Assembly: GCA_031258505.1 (NCBI GenBank)
Contig: JAIRMT010000142.1
Coordinates: forward strand, 1-13,467
Direction of reading: 5' to 3'
DNA: 13,467 nt
Source: Treponema sp.
Lineage (GTDB): Bacteria; Spirochaetota; Spirochaetia; Treponematales; Breznakiellaceae
How positions within the stretch are numbered: the stretch's first letter is position 1; each line of letters starts with the position of its first letter. Below the pieces are notes generated by a model that was not told where the DNA came from, made no database searches, and saw only the letters and a list, made by a program, of their open reading frames with translations. Below, piece after piece: positions 1-5,580 of the stretch. The position numbers were made by a program, and so were the translations under genes.

Positions 1-30
1 GGCTGAGAAGATTTAGCCAATTCCTTACAG

Positions 31-59
31 AAAAAGCCCACCGATGTGGTGGGCTTTTT
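31..59. terminator. Bidirectional intrinsic terminator
   Basis: A perfect 12-bp inverted repeat (AAAAAGCCCACC / GGTGGGCTTTTT) with a 5-nt loop, GATGT. The arms begin with five A's and end with five T's, so a GC-rich stem followed by a U-tract forms on either strand. It sits 15 bp beyond the stop codon of pta (minus strand) and can also stop a plus-strand transcript entering from the left of the window. Confidence 0.9.
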
Positions 60-73
60 GCGCGTTTGTGTTG

Positions 74-1108
74 CTACTTCGCGCGCGAAAGCGTAACAGC
101 ACAGGTGGTAACGATGTCGTCAACCGATGCGCCGCGGGAAAGGTCGCTGATTGGTTTCGCAAAGCCTTGCAGGAATGGACCAAAGGCATCGGCCTTGCCG
201 AGACGCTGCACGAGTTTATAGCCGATGTTTCCAGACGCGAGATTTGGGAAGATCAGGGTATTCACCTTGCCGCGTATAGGGCTGCCCGGCGCCTTCTTAT
301 CAGTAACTGATGGCACTAAGGCGGCGTCGGACTGTAACTCACCATCAAACACAAAGTCCGGGTTGCGGGACTTGAGGATTTCAACGGCTCTTTGTACCCG
401 ACCCACGTCGTCAAACTTTGCGGATGCTGAACCTTTGCTGGAGAACGACAGCAAAGCTACTATCGGTTCTACGCCAAGAAACTCACGGCACGACTGGGCC
501 GCGCTTGTGGCTATGTCAGCAAGCTGTTCCTCTGTAGGATCAGGAATCACGGCGCAGTCTGAGAATATCAGCGCGCCCTCCACGCCCCATGCCGGGTCAG
601 TGGTCTGCATCACAAAGCATGAGGAAGCTGTCTTGACCGTTGTTCCGATGATCGCGAGTCCAGCAACCAGCACATCGCCGGTGGTATGCTCCGCGCCCGC
701 AACCATTGCATCCGCTTCGCCGGTATGCACCATCATTGCCCCCCAGTGTAATGGCGCGCTAATGTCCTTCCGCGCTTTCTCCTCGGTCATGGGGTTTTTT
801 ACTTCAGCCCCCTTCTTTATCTTGGCCTCGTCCTTCTTTTTACCAATTTCGTAGTATTCCTGGACATATTTTTCGAGTAAGGGCGAAGTGGCAGGGTTCA
901 CGATCTGGATGCGTTCCATGTTCACGCCAGCGTTTTCGGCGGCTTTTCGTACCTCAGCCTCCTCGCCCACCAGCGTTACCGAGGCGGCGAGACTTTCGTC
1001 CACGAGTATCCGCGCTGCCTTAATCGTACGCGGTTCTGTACCTTCCGGCAAAACCAGCTTCTTTTGTAGCTTCTTTGCCTTTTCACGCATTTCTTTTACA
1101 AAGTCCAT
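74..1108 (-). CDS. pta: Phosphate acetyltransferase
   Basis: Interconverts acetyl-CoA plus phosphate and acetyl phosphate plus CoA in the cytoplasm; with acetate kinase this yields ATP and acetate. The 344-residue protein matches the short, single-domain Pta class of about 330 residues. Visible family signatures are LPEGTEPRTIKAA (19-31), the central HWGAMMVHTGEADAMVAGA (121-139), FPNLASGNIGYKLVQRLG (287-304) and DLSRGASVDDIV (322-333). In the last, Ser324, Arg325 and Asp331 line up by eye with the Ser-Arg and Asp active-site residues known from the Methanosarcina enzyme. The ATG has a good AAGGAG at 1117-1122, 8 nt upstream. It is transcribed alone from the promoter at 1206-1234 and ends at the 31-59 terminator. 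No acetate kinase gene is adjacent within this window. Confidence 0.96.
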   Translation of the reverse strand: MDFVKEMREKAKKLQKKLVLPEGTEPRTIKAARILVDESLAASVTLVGEEAEVRKAAENAGVNMERIQIVNPATSPLLEKYVQEYYEIGKKKDEAKIKKGAEVKNPMTEEKARKDISAPLHWGAMMVHTGEADAMVAGAEHTTGDVLVAGLAIIGTTVKTASSCFVMQTTDPAWGVEGALIFSDCAVIPDPTEEQLADIATSAAQSCREFLGVEPIVALLSFSSKGSASAKFDDVGRVQRAVEILKSRNPDFVFDGELQSDAALVPSVTDKKAPGSPIRGKVNTLIFPNLASGNIGYKLVQRLGKADAFGPFLQGFAKPISDLSRGASVDDIVTTCAVTLSRAK

Positions 1109-1205
1109 AGTAATAACTCCTTGTTATATTGTTTCTTTACAATCCACACGCTCGCCCGGAGCGGGATTCAGCGTCTCTTTCACGGAGAGCTTGATTCCAG
1201 TACCT

Positions 1206-1234
1206 ATTATACGCTTCTACAGAGACAACTTCAA
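1206..1234 (-). promoter_or_regulatory. Sigma70-type promoter of pta
   Basis: Read on the minus strand, TTGAAG (1229-1234) and a perfect TATAAT (1206-1211) are separated by exactly 17 bp. A start point near 1199 would give a 5' leader of about 90 nt before the pta ATG. The leader contains a small CGCTC/GAGCG stem (1149-1163). The 1109-1287 gap holds nothing else that I can recognise, and no terminator is visible after the DUF445 gene, so read-through into pta is also possible. Confidence 0.75.
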
Positions 1235-1287
1235 TATTCCATTGCCGTGTGGTATGGAGTCGACACTGTTACTGAGAACTGAACATC

Positions 1288-2685
1288 CTACAATACGCGA
1301 GTTAACCATGAGAAGCAGGCTTGAAACACCCCAATGATCGCGCCAAGTATAGCGCCGAAGACGTTGATCCACTGGAGCTGGTTCACCATGACATCAAGCA
1401 CAATGTGTTCAACCCGCAGCATATCAAGGGAATCAATCCGCTCGGATACGAGTGCTCGCACGTTGATGGAGGTAAGCGCCGCCCCGATCTGCTCATCCGC
1501 AATGGACAAGAGCTTATCGCAGAGCAAGGTGTCAAGCGCTCCTTTCTTTGCCGTATCCACAGACAGGACGACGGCTAGAGTCATGTCGGGGTGGCTTTGG
1601 ATAAATCTCTTGAAGAAGCGGGGTATAAACGAAAGGTCGCCAGCGGCAAGGTGTTTCTTGATAAAGTCAAAGAGCTTCCGGCTAAGTTCCTGCGTATCCT
1701 TGTGGCTGATGTTCTGTATCAAGGTTCTGAGCGGCGTGTCCGCGTGGGAGAAGAGGAAATCGACAACAAAGCTGATCATACGCTCACGGGAATCCTGCGT
1801 ATCAATCAGGCTCCGCATTGAAGCTGAGAAAAAGGCGATGATACGTTCCCGTATCTCATTATCAGCCAGCAGCTTATCCACCTGCTGAATCAGGTCATCG
1901 ATGAGCTCCGGCATCTTCCCGGCAAGGGTATGATTGTACTGTCCGGCGGAGATGAAGAAACGCTGAACAGGATTCAGTTTGTCAATGGCATGTGATAAAA
2001 AGATACGTCCTTGAGTCTCAAGCTGGGTGTGAACTTCGGCCCTCTGAAGGAAGCTGATCAAGAGGCGCGTGATTGAAGGATAGGCGTTGTTCAGCACTGG
2101 CGATAGGCGCTCCACGAGCGCGCCGGACTGAGCGCCGAGACGTTGTTCAATATACTGTTTGAGGCTGTCCTTTAGTTTTTGGGTTTCCTCATTACCCAGC
2201 AGTTCGCGGACGCTGTGGCTGAGTAGGCCATTGTCCTTGCCCAGTTGTTCGATTAAAAACGTGAGCAGGGAATCAATGAGCGCTGAACAGGCTGGCGACT
2301 TGCTAAAGCCTTGCAGCAGTTCAGTGAAAAAGGCGCTGAAAGCCGGGTCTGCTGGTTTCGCTATTAGCGTAGCTATCGGGGTATCAAGCAGGGTTTGCGT
2401 ATAACCAGCTATGGAGTTTTTGATAGACATCCGCACGTCAGGCCGACTGAGCCGTTCACGCACGATTTCCGGCGTCAGTAACTCCCGCTCCACCATACGC
2501 CCGATACTGTCCGCAAGTTCGTGGCGGCGCCGGGGCAGTATCCCGGGAGTAAACGGCAGGCGCAGACTCCAGAGCCGTACCTCCTTGAGAGGCCGGAACA
2601 GCATCTTGATGGCAAGCGCATTGGTAACATAGCCAATGATTGCCCCGATAAGTGGGGGGACAAGCCAGATAAGTAGTGTTTTCAT
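1288..2685 (-). CDS. DUF445 family membrane protein
   Basis: A 465-residue protein of the DUF445 (YheB-like) family, whose biochemical role is unknown. Its layout is typical. There is an N-terminal hydrophobic hairpin at about residues 3-30, with the family-like run GAIIGYVTNALAIKMLFRP (14-32) followed by the proline/glycine-rich LPFTPGILPRRR. A long charged helical middle with few hydrophobic stretches follows. The C-terminal membrane segment is at about 440-463 (WINVFGAILGAIIG). The ends are therefore probably in the inner membrane with a large helical domain between. Its ATG overlaps the TGA of the lipoprotein gene upstream (ATGA, 4 bp), and a GGAG lies 11 nt before the start, so the two are likely co-translated. 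Family assignment rests on recognition by eye. Confidence 0.85.
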   Translation of the reverse strand: MKTLLIWLVPPLIGAIIGYVTNALAIKMLFRPLKEVRLWSLRLPFTPGILPRRRHELADSIGRMVERELLTPEIVRERLSRPDVRMSIKNSIAGYTQTLLDTPIATLIAKPADPAFSAFFTELLQGFSKSPACSALIDSLLTFLIEQLGKDNGLLSHSVRELLGNEETQKLKDSLKQYIEQRLGAQSGALVERLSPVLNNAYPSITRLLISFLQRAEVHTQLETQGRIFLSHAIDKLNPVQRFFISAGQYNHTLAGKMPELIDDLIQQVDKLLADNEIRERIIAFFSASMRSLIDTQDSRERMISFVVDFLFSHADTPLRTLIQNISHKDTQELSRKLFDFIKKHLAAGDLSFIPRFFKRFIQSHPDMTLAVVLSVDTAKKGALDTLLCDKLLSIADEQIGAALTSINVRALVSERIDSLDMLRVEHIVLDVMVNQLQWINVFGAILGAIIGVFQACFSWLTRVL

Positions 2686-3065
2686 TTCGTTAACGACTCC
2701 GCGGCGGTTCTCGCCTGTGCTTCATTGCCATAGATATCAATAACAGACCCCTGTAGCCAACCCTGATAATTGCCATCCACCAAAACCCACTGCTCGGTAA
2801 CGCCTTCCGCGTTTGTTACTGAGCGTCGCTCAATAACCTGTACGATTGAGCCTTGCCGTAAATAGCCCAAGGAAAGCGCGTTTGGGGTCGGCTCTTCAAC
2901 CACATGGGTATAGGATACTCGAACAACGCCATACCCTACAAGCGAACTGGATAGGGGATTTGTTAAGGGCGGGATGACCGGAGCTTCTTCATTGGAACGG
3001 GTACAGGAACAGAGTAAAAGCAACAGTAAAACTTGAATAATATAGAACCATAAACTAACTTTCAT
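2682..3065 (-). CDS. SH3-like domain lipoprotein
   Basis: A 127-residue predicted lipoprotein. Residues 1-20 form a signal peptide with a long hydrophobic core (IIQVLLLLLLCSC), and Cys21 is the likely lipidated residue (lipobox L-C-S-C). After a Ser/Pro/Asn-rich tether, residues of about 45-115 resemble a bacterial SH3 (SH3b) fold: a V-S-Y start, an L-x-x-G-x-x-V-x-V-I-E turn, and closing W-V-L-V-D-G with G-W-L-Q-G. Such domains often bind peptidoglycan or envelope proteins, but the ligand here is unknown. It is translationally coupled to the DUF445 gene. Upstream its start lies only 3 bp from the divergent omptin start; the nearest purine-rich AAGGAG is 24 nt away, too far for normal SD use. 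A leaderless or atypical start is therefore plausible. Confidence 0.75.
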   Translation of the reverse strand: MKVSLWFYIIQVLLLLLLCSCTRSNEEAPVIPPLTNPLSSSLVGYGVVRVSYTHVVEEPTPNALSLGYLRQGSIVQVIERRSVTNAEGVTEQWVLVDGNYQGWLQGSVIDIYGNEAQARTAAESLTK

Positions 3066-3068
3066 TAC

Positions 3069-4073
3069 ATGAGAAGTATACTTGTTCCGCTCCTTTTGGT
3101 CAGTATCTCAGGCTTGTGTGCGCAAACCCAGCAAGACCCAAGCCAGCCGGCATTGAAGGTTTTTGATTCTTATGCCCTGTCGAGTTCAGCCTCATTTGGC
3201 TTCTTATACGGACAGAGTGAGGAACAGGTCTATGTCTATAAAGAAGACGTAGAAACGCTGTACAGTCAGTTGCTCTGGGATATGAAGCCGCTTTTCTACT
3301 ATGGCTCGGCGCTTGAGTTTTCACCCCTGAAGCCTATACAGCGATGGGGACCTTTCGCCGCTCTTTCGTTCAGATTCGGGTTTCCCAACAAAACCGGCGT
3401 CATGGAAGACCGTGACTGGCGGGGAACAGGCAGCGAACTGACGGACTTTTCCTCACACGATAACTACACACGCGGGGCCGCTCTGGTGGATGCTTCCATT
3501 GGCCTGTCCATGCCCTTAGCTTCGCTCCTTGTGATCAAGACTTACCTCGCCTATTCCTATATGTTTTTTGCATGGTGCGGCCAGAACGGGTATGGCGATT
3601 ATGGAACAAGGGGCCATTATGTCTTCTCAGGTACGGTTATCAACTATACCCAGATGTGGAACATGGTGTTGGGCGGTATCGCGGTGAGTTATCCCTTCCT
3701 TGACGTATTCAGTGTGTCAGCAGCCTTACAGTTGGGAACCGTAGTTTCATACAGCGCTCAGGACGATCACCTAACCAATAAATTCCAGGACATCAATACC
3801 GTAAAGATTGGGTATGGGCGTCAGTTCACCGATACCGCAAGCGGAGGGCTTCTGCTTGAACCCCGCTTTGAGTTCACCTGGTCGCCGTTGAACAAACTGA
3901 GCATCGCGTTAAGCGCTGGCTGGCGGCGCATAAGCGCATTGAAGGGTACATCGGTTTCAATAAGGCAGGAGGCGAGCAGTACCGGCAGCAATAACACGCC
4001 CCAAAGCGCAGGCATCATCGGCGCAGCCTACTCGGTCTTGGACGCTGGTCTTTCCATCAAAGTACGTTTTTGA
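3069..4073 (+). CDS. Divergent omptin-family outer membrane protease
   Basis: A 334-residue protein with a signal peptide (about 1-18, cleavage near GLCA-Q) and a C-terminal Phe (KVRF), as in outer-membrane beta-barrels. OmpT precursor is about 317 residues. From memory of OmpT, several blocks align in order. Y-G-x-S-E-E-x-V-Y at 47-55 followed by S-Q-L-x-W (66-70) matches the first strands. M-E-D-R-D-W (112-117) then L-T-D-F-S-S-H (124-130) matches M-V-D-Q-D-W...W-T-D-E-S-R-H. Q-D-D-H (231-234) matches N-D-E-H. W-R-R...K-G-T-S (285-295) and S-A-G-I...A-G-L (313-328) match the last strands. Asp114/Asp116 and Asp232/His234 thus correspond to the OmpT catalytic Asp83/Asp85 and Asp210/His212. 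Residues matching OmpT LPS ligands Glu136, Arg138 and Arg175 are Tyr164, Phe166 and Met196. Omptins cleave surface-exposed substrates, typically between basic residues; the substrate here is unknown. No SD is evident. It is the only plus-strand gene inside a minus-strand series. Confidence 0.72.
   Translation: MRSILVPLLLVSISGLCAQTQQDPSQPALKVFDSYALSSSASFGFLYGQSEEQVYVYKEDVETLYSQLLWDMKPLFYYGSALEFSPLKPIQRWGPFAALSFRFGFPNKTGVMEDRDWRGTGSELTDFSSHDNYTRGAALVDASIGLSMPLASLLVIKTYLAYSYMFFAWCGQNGYGDYGTRGHYVFSGTVINYTQMWNMVLGGIAVSYPFLDVFSVSAALQLGTVVSYSAQDDHLTNKFQDINTVKIGYGRQFTDTASGGLLLEPRFEFTWSPLNKLSIALSAGWRRISALKGTSVSIRQEASSTGSNNTPQSAGIIGAAYSVLDAGLSIKVRF
3075..3103 (-). promoter_or_regulatory. Candidate promoter for the SH3 lipoprotein gene
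   Basis: On the minus strand CTGACC (3098-3103; 4 of 6 to consensus) and TATACT (3075-3080; 5 of 6) are 17 bp apart. The -10 is inside a 10-bp palindrome, AAGTATACTT (3074-3083). The predicted start point falls within a few bases of the ATG at 3065, so the mRNA would be almost leaderless. The element lies inside the signal-peptide codons of the divergent omptin gene. Chance similarity cannot be excluded. Confidence 0.4.
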
Positions 4074-4446
4074 GCGCGGGCAATAGCTTTTGGTCTGAAT
4101 CCACAAAGTCTAGCGCCTCAATTTCTTCAAGGGTTGCCCAGCGCCATGTTGTGTGTTCAGTCAGGGTGAATTGCATTGAAACAAAAGCAACACGGTAGGC
4201 GCAAAGCTGGCGTTGTCCCTTATGCTCAAAAACAGCGCTGGCGAGTAGGTCGCCTACCACAACATCAACGCCAAATTCTTCAAGGTATTCACGGCGTAGG
4301 GCGTCCGCGTCGTTTTCACCATTCTCCACCTTACCGCCGGGGAACTCCCACTTTTCGCCCATAGCTCCGCCAGGGATGCGTCTTGCTATGAAGAGCCTAC
4401 TGTTTTCTGTCGCTATGCCCGCAACCGAGCGTTTTGTTATGTTCAT
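4057..4446 (-). CDS. MutT-like NUDIX hydrolase
   Basis: Predicted cytoplasmic pyrophosphohydrolase acting on nucleoside diphosphate-X compounds, possibly an (8-oxo-)dGTP diphosphatase. With the ATG at 4446 it is 129 residues, the size of E. coli MutT. The Nudix box is complete at residues 38-60 (G-x5-E-x7-R-E-Y-x-E-E-x-G-V), with metal ligands expected at Glu53, Glu56 and Glu57. It is preceded by the W-E-F-P-G-G approach (33-38). I prefer this ATG over a GTG at 4506: it follows the stop of the upstream membrane gene by only 2 nt (TAG-GT-ATG), and conserved sequence begins right after it. The GTG start would add 20 unlike residues overlapping that gene. The 3' end overlaps the convergent omptin gene by 17 bp. 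Exact substrate is not predictable from the sequence. Confidence 0.88.
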   Translation of the reverse strand: MNITKRSVAGIATENSRLFIARRIPGGAMGEKWEFPGGKVENGENDADALRREYLEEFGVDVVVGDLLASAVFEHKGQRQLCAYRVAFVSMQFTLTEHTTWRWATLEEIEALDFVDSDQKLLPALKNVL

Positions 4447-4448
4447 AC

Positions 4449-4856
4449 CTAAAACAATAACATCTCTGGAAAGAGAAAGTGTAGCGCCGCAATCGCGCAT
4501 GACCACACGCCAAAACCCTTTTTGGTGTTCTTCTCGGTCAGAAAGCTCCCCAGCTTGGACGCGGTCGTGAGTGTACTTGTCTTAGCATAATAGTCGTAGA
4601 GCAAGAGTAGGCCGCTGCCAATGCCCGTTAGAGCCGGAATCAGATCACCGGCAAAGGGGAGATCAATCGCGGATAGCAGCTTGAACAGCCCGGTAACCAA
4701 TGACAGCAGGCCGAGTAATAAGCGGAAGGGCAGGTTATGCGCCGATAGCGTGAATGGAGCCTGACGCGCAATGTCGTCAAGATCATCGGTATTGCGGGTC
4801 AGGGCATAACCGGCAAGCGTATTACAAACTATTGATAAAAAGTAAAATTGAATCAT
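4449..4856 (-). CDS. Small multi-span membrane protein, unknown function
   Basis: A 135-residue protein I cannot assign to a known family. It appears to have an N-terminal hydrophobic segment (about 2-19), two central ones (about 43-62 and 67-86, with glycine-rich LTGIGSGLLLLYDYY) and a C-terminal one (about 115-135). That makes three or four membrane spans with short charged loops (RNTDDLDDIARQ near 21-32, and TEKNTKKG near 107-114). It begins 2 nt after the stop of the preceding gene and ends 2 nt before the NUDIX start, so it is surely part of the same transcription unit. An inner-membrane location is likely; no function can be inferred. Confidence 0.75.
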   Translation of the reverse strand: MIQFYFLSIVCNTLAGYALTRNTDDLDDIARQAPFTLSAHNLPFRLLLGLLSLVTGLFKLLSAIDLPFAGDLIPALTGIGSGLLLLYDYYAKTSTLTTASKLGSFLTEKNTKKGFGVWSCAIAALHFLFPEMLLF

Positions 4857-4858
4857 AG

Positions 4859-5566
4859 CTATAGATTTATACCAAAAAGACTAAATGGACGCCTTGCTCT
4901 CAGCCGTATGGTAATAAGCTCTTTATCGCTAATCTGCATGGCTAATAAAAAATCCGGCGCCTCATAAGGCAGTAACAACTCGTATACTTCCTCTGGTTCA
5001 AAGGTGAATTCGAGTCGCTCGGCAACAATGGGGTGGTCATCATCGACAACCACGTCTTTTTCAGCAAAGGGATTTTGCCGTATTGAAGGTCGAGGACGCG
5101 GCGATGGCCCCAGCGCTACATTAACCACGCCGTTATACACGTCGCCAACGTTCTCTTCCTTAAAAGTTTTGTGTATGGTAACGATTGTCATACCATCGAA
5201 ACGTTGCGCCTTGGCTGTAATGACGTTACCGCCGAGGCGCTTGGTTCCCATTTGTTCAGTAAAGATGTTGGCGAACGAAATAAATAGAACGAGGATCATA
5301 ATAGAAACGAATAACACTTTCTGGGACGGGTGACTGGCAAGCCTGCTGAAGAGATGAAAGCCGCGTCTCTGTCTAGTATCGGAATCAGGCTCATACAGCG
5401 CCCGCACCGCCCTTGATGAATGTTCAAGCCTATGTTGGCGGGAGTAATAGAAGATTGTCTCGGATTCAGGCGGTATGGCGCTTCCCTGCCTTGAAAGCTC
5501 CCACACATCATCATTATCCGGCGACACAGCCTTCGACGGTTTCTGAATTTCCCATATTTCTTTCAT
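4859..5566 (-). CDS. Single-pass membrane protein with N-terminal repeats
   Basis: A 235-residue protein of unrecognised family. There is an N-terminal soluble, proline- and arginine-rich region of about 80 residues, one strong membrane span at about 84-102 (VLFVSIMILVLFISFANIF) and a C-terminal region of about 130 residues rich in beta-like strands. Positive charge before the span suggests the N terminus is cytoplasmic and the C-terminal domain periplasmic. The first about 50 residues contain three imperfect 17-residue repeats, each opening with acid-aromatic motifs (E-I-W-E-I, D-V-W-E-L, T-I-F-Y-Y). The ATG at 5566 is chosen because a strong GGGGAG ends 5 nt before it; a GTG at 5572 would touch the SD. 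It lies 12 nt after nnr and 2 nt before the next membrane gene. A role linking cytoplasm and envelope is possible but unproven. Confidence 0.75.
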   Translation of the reverse strand: MKEIWEIQKPSKAVSPDNDDVWELSRQGSAIPPESETIFYYSRQHRLEHSSRAVRALYEPDSDTRQRRGFHLFSRLASHPSQKVLFVSIMILVLFISFANIFTEQMGTKRLGGNVITAKAQRFDGMTIVTIHKTFKEENVGDVYNGVVNVALGPSPRPRPSIRQNPFAEKDVVVDDDHPIVAERLEFTFEPEEVYELLLPYEAPDFLLAMQISDKELITIRLRARRPFSLFGINL

Positions 5567-5571
5567 ATACA

Positions 5572-5580
5572 CTCCCCTTT
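5572..5580 (-). promoter_or_regulatory. Ribosome binding site deciding the 5566 start
   Basis: On the minus strand AAAGGGGAG lies 5 nt before the ATG at 5566 and directly abuts the GTG at 5572. The spacing supports the ATG. Part of the site overlaps the stop codon of nnr. Confidence 0.75.

Noticed and set aside
1..18. GGCT/AGCC mini-hairpin and end of a left-hand gene
   Set aside because: The stem is only 4 bp, and too little sequence remains to the left to support any gene call.
225..854. 209-codon open frame on the plus strand
   Set aside because: It lies wholly antisense to pta, whose protein carries clear family motifs. Its translation is Ser/Thr/Ala-rich with no domain, as expected of a shadow frame.
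1334..1888. 184-codon open frame on the plus strand
   Set aside because: It is antisense to the DUF445 gene, of low-complexity Ser/Arg-rich composition and without an SD.
4074..4130. Terminator for the omptin gene
   Set aside because: I looked for a GC-rich stem with a T-run downstream of the stop and found none; the region is NUDIX coding sequence.
4447..4506. GTG start extending the NUDIX protein by 20 residues
   Set aside because: The extension overlaps the upstream membrane gene by 58 bp and has no SD. The internal ATG at 4446 directly follows that gene's stop and gives the normal MutT length.
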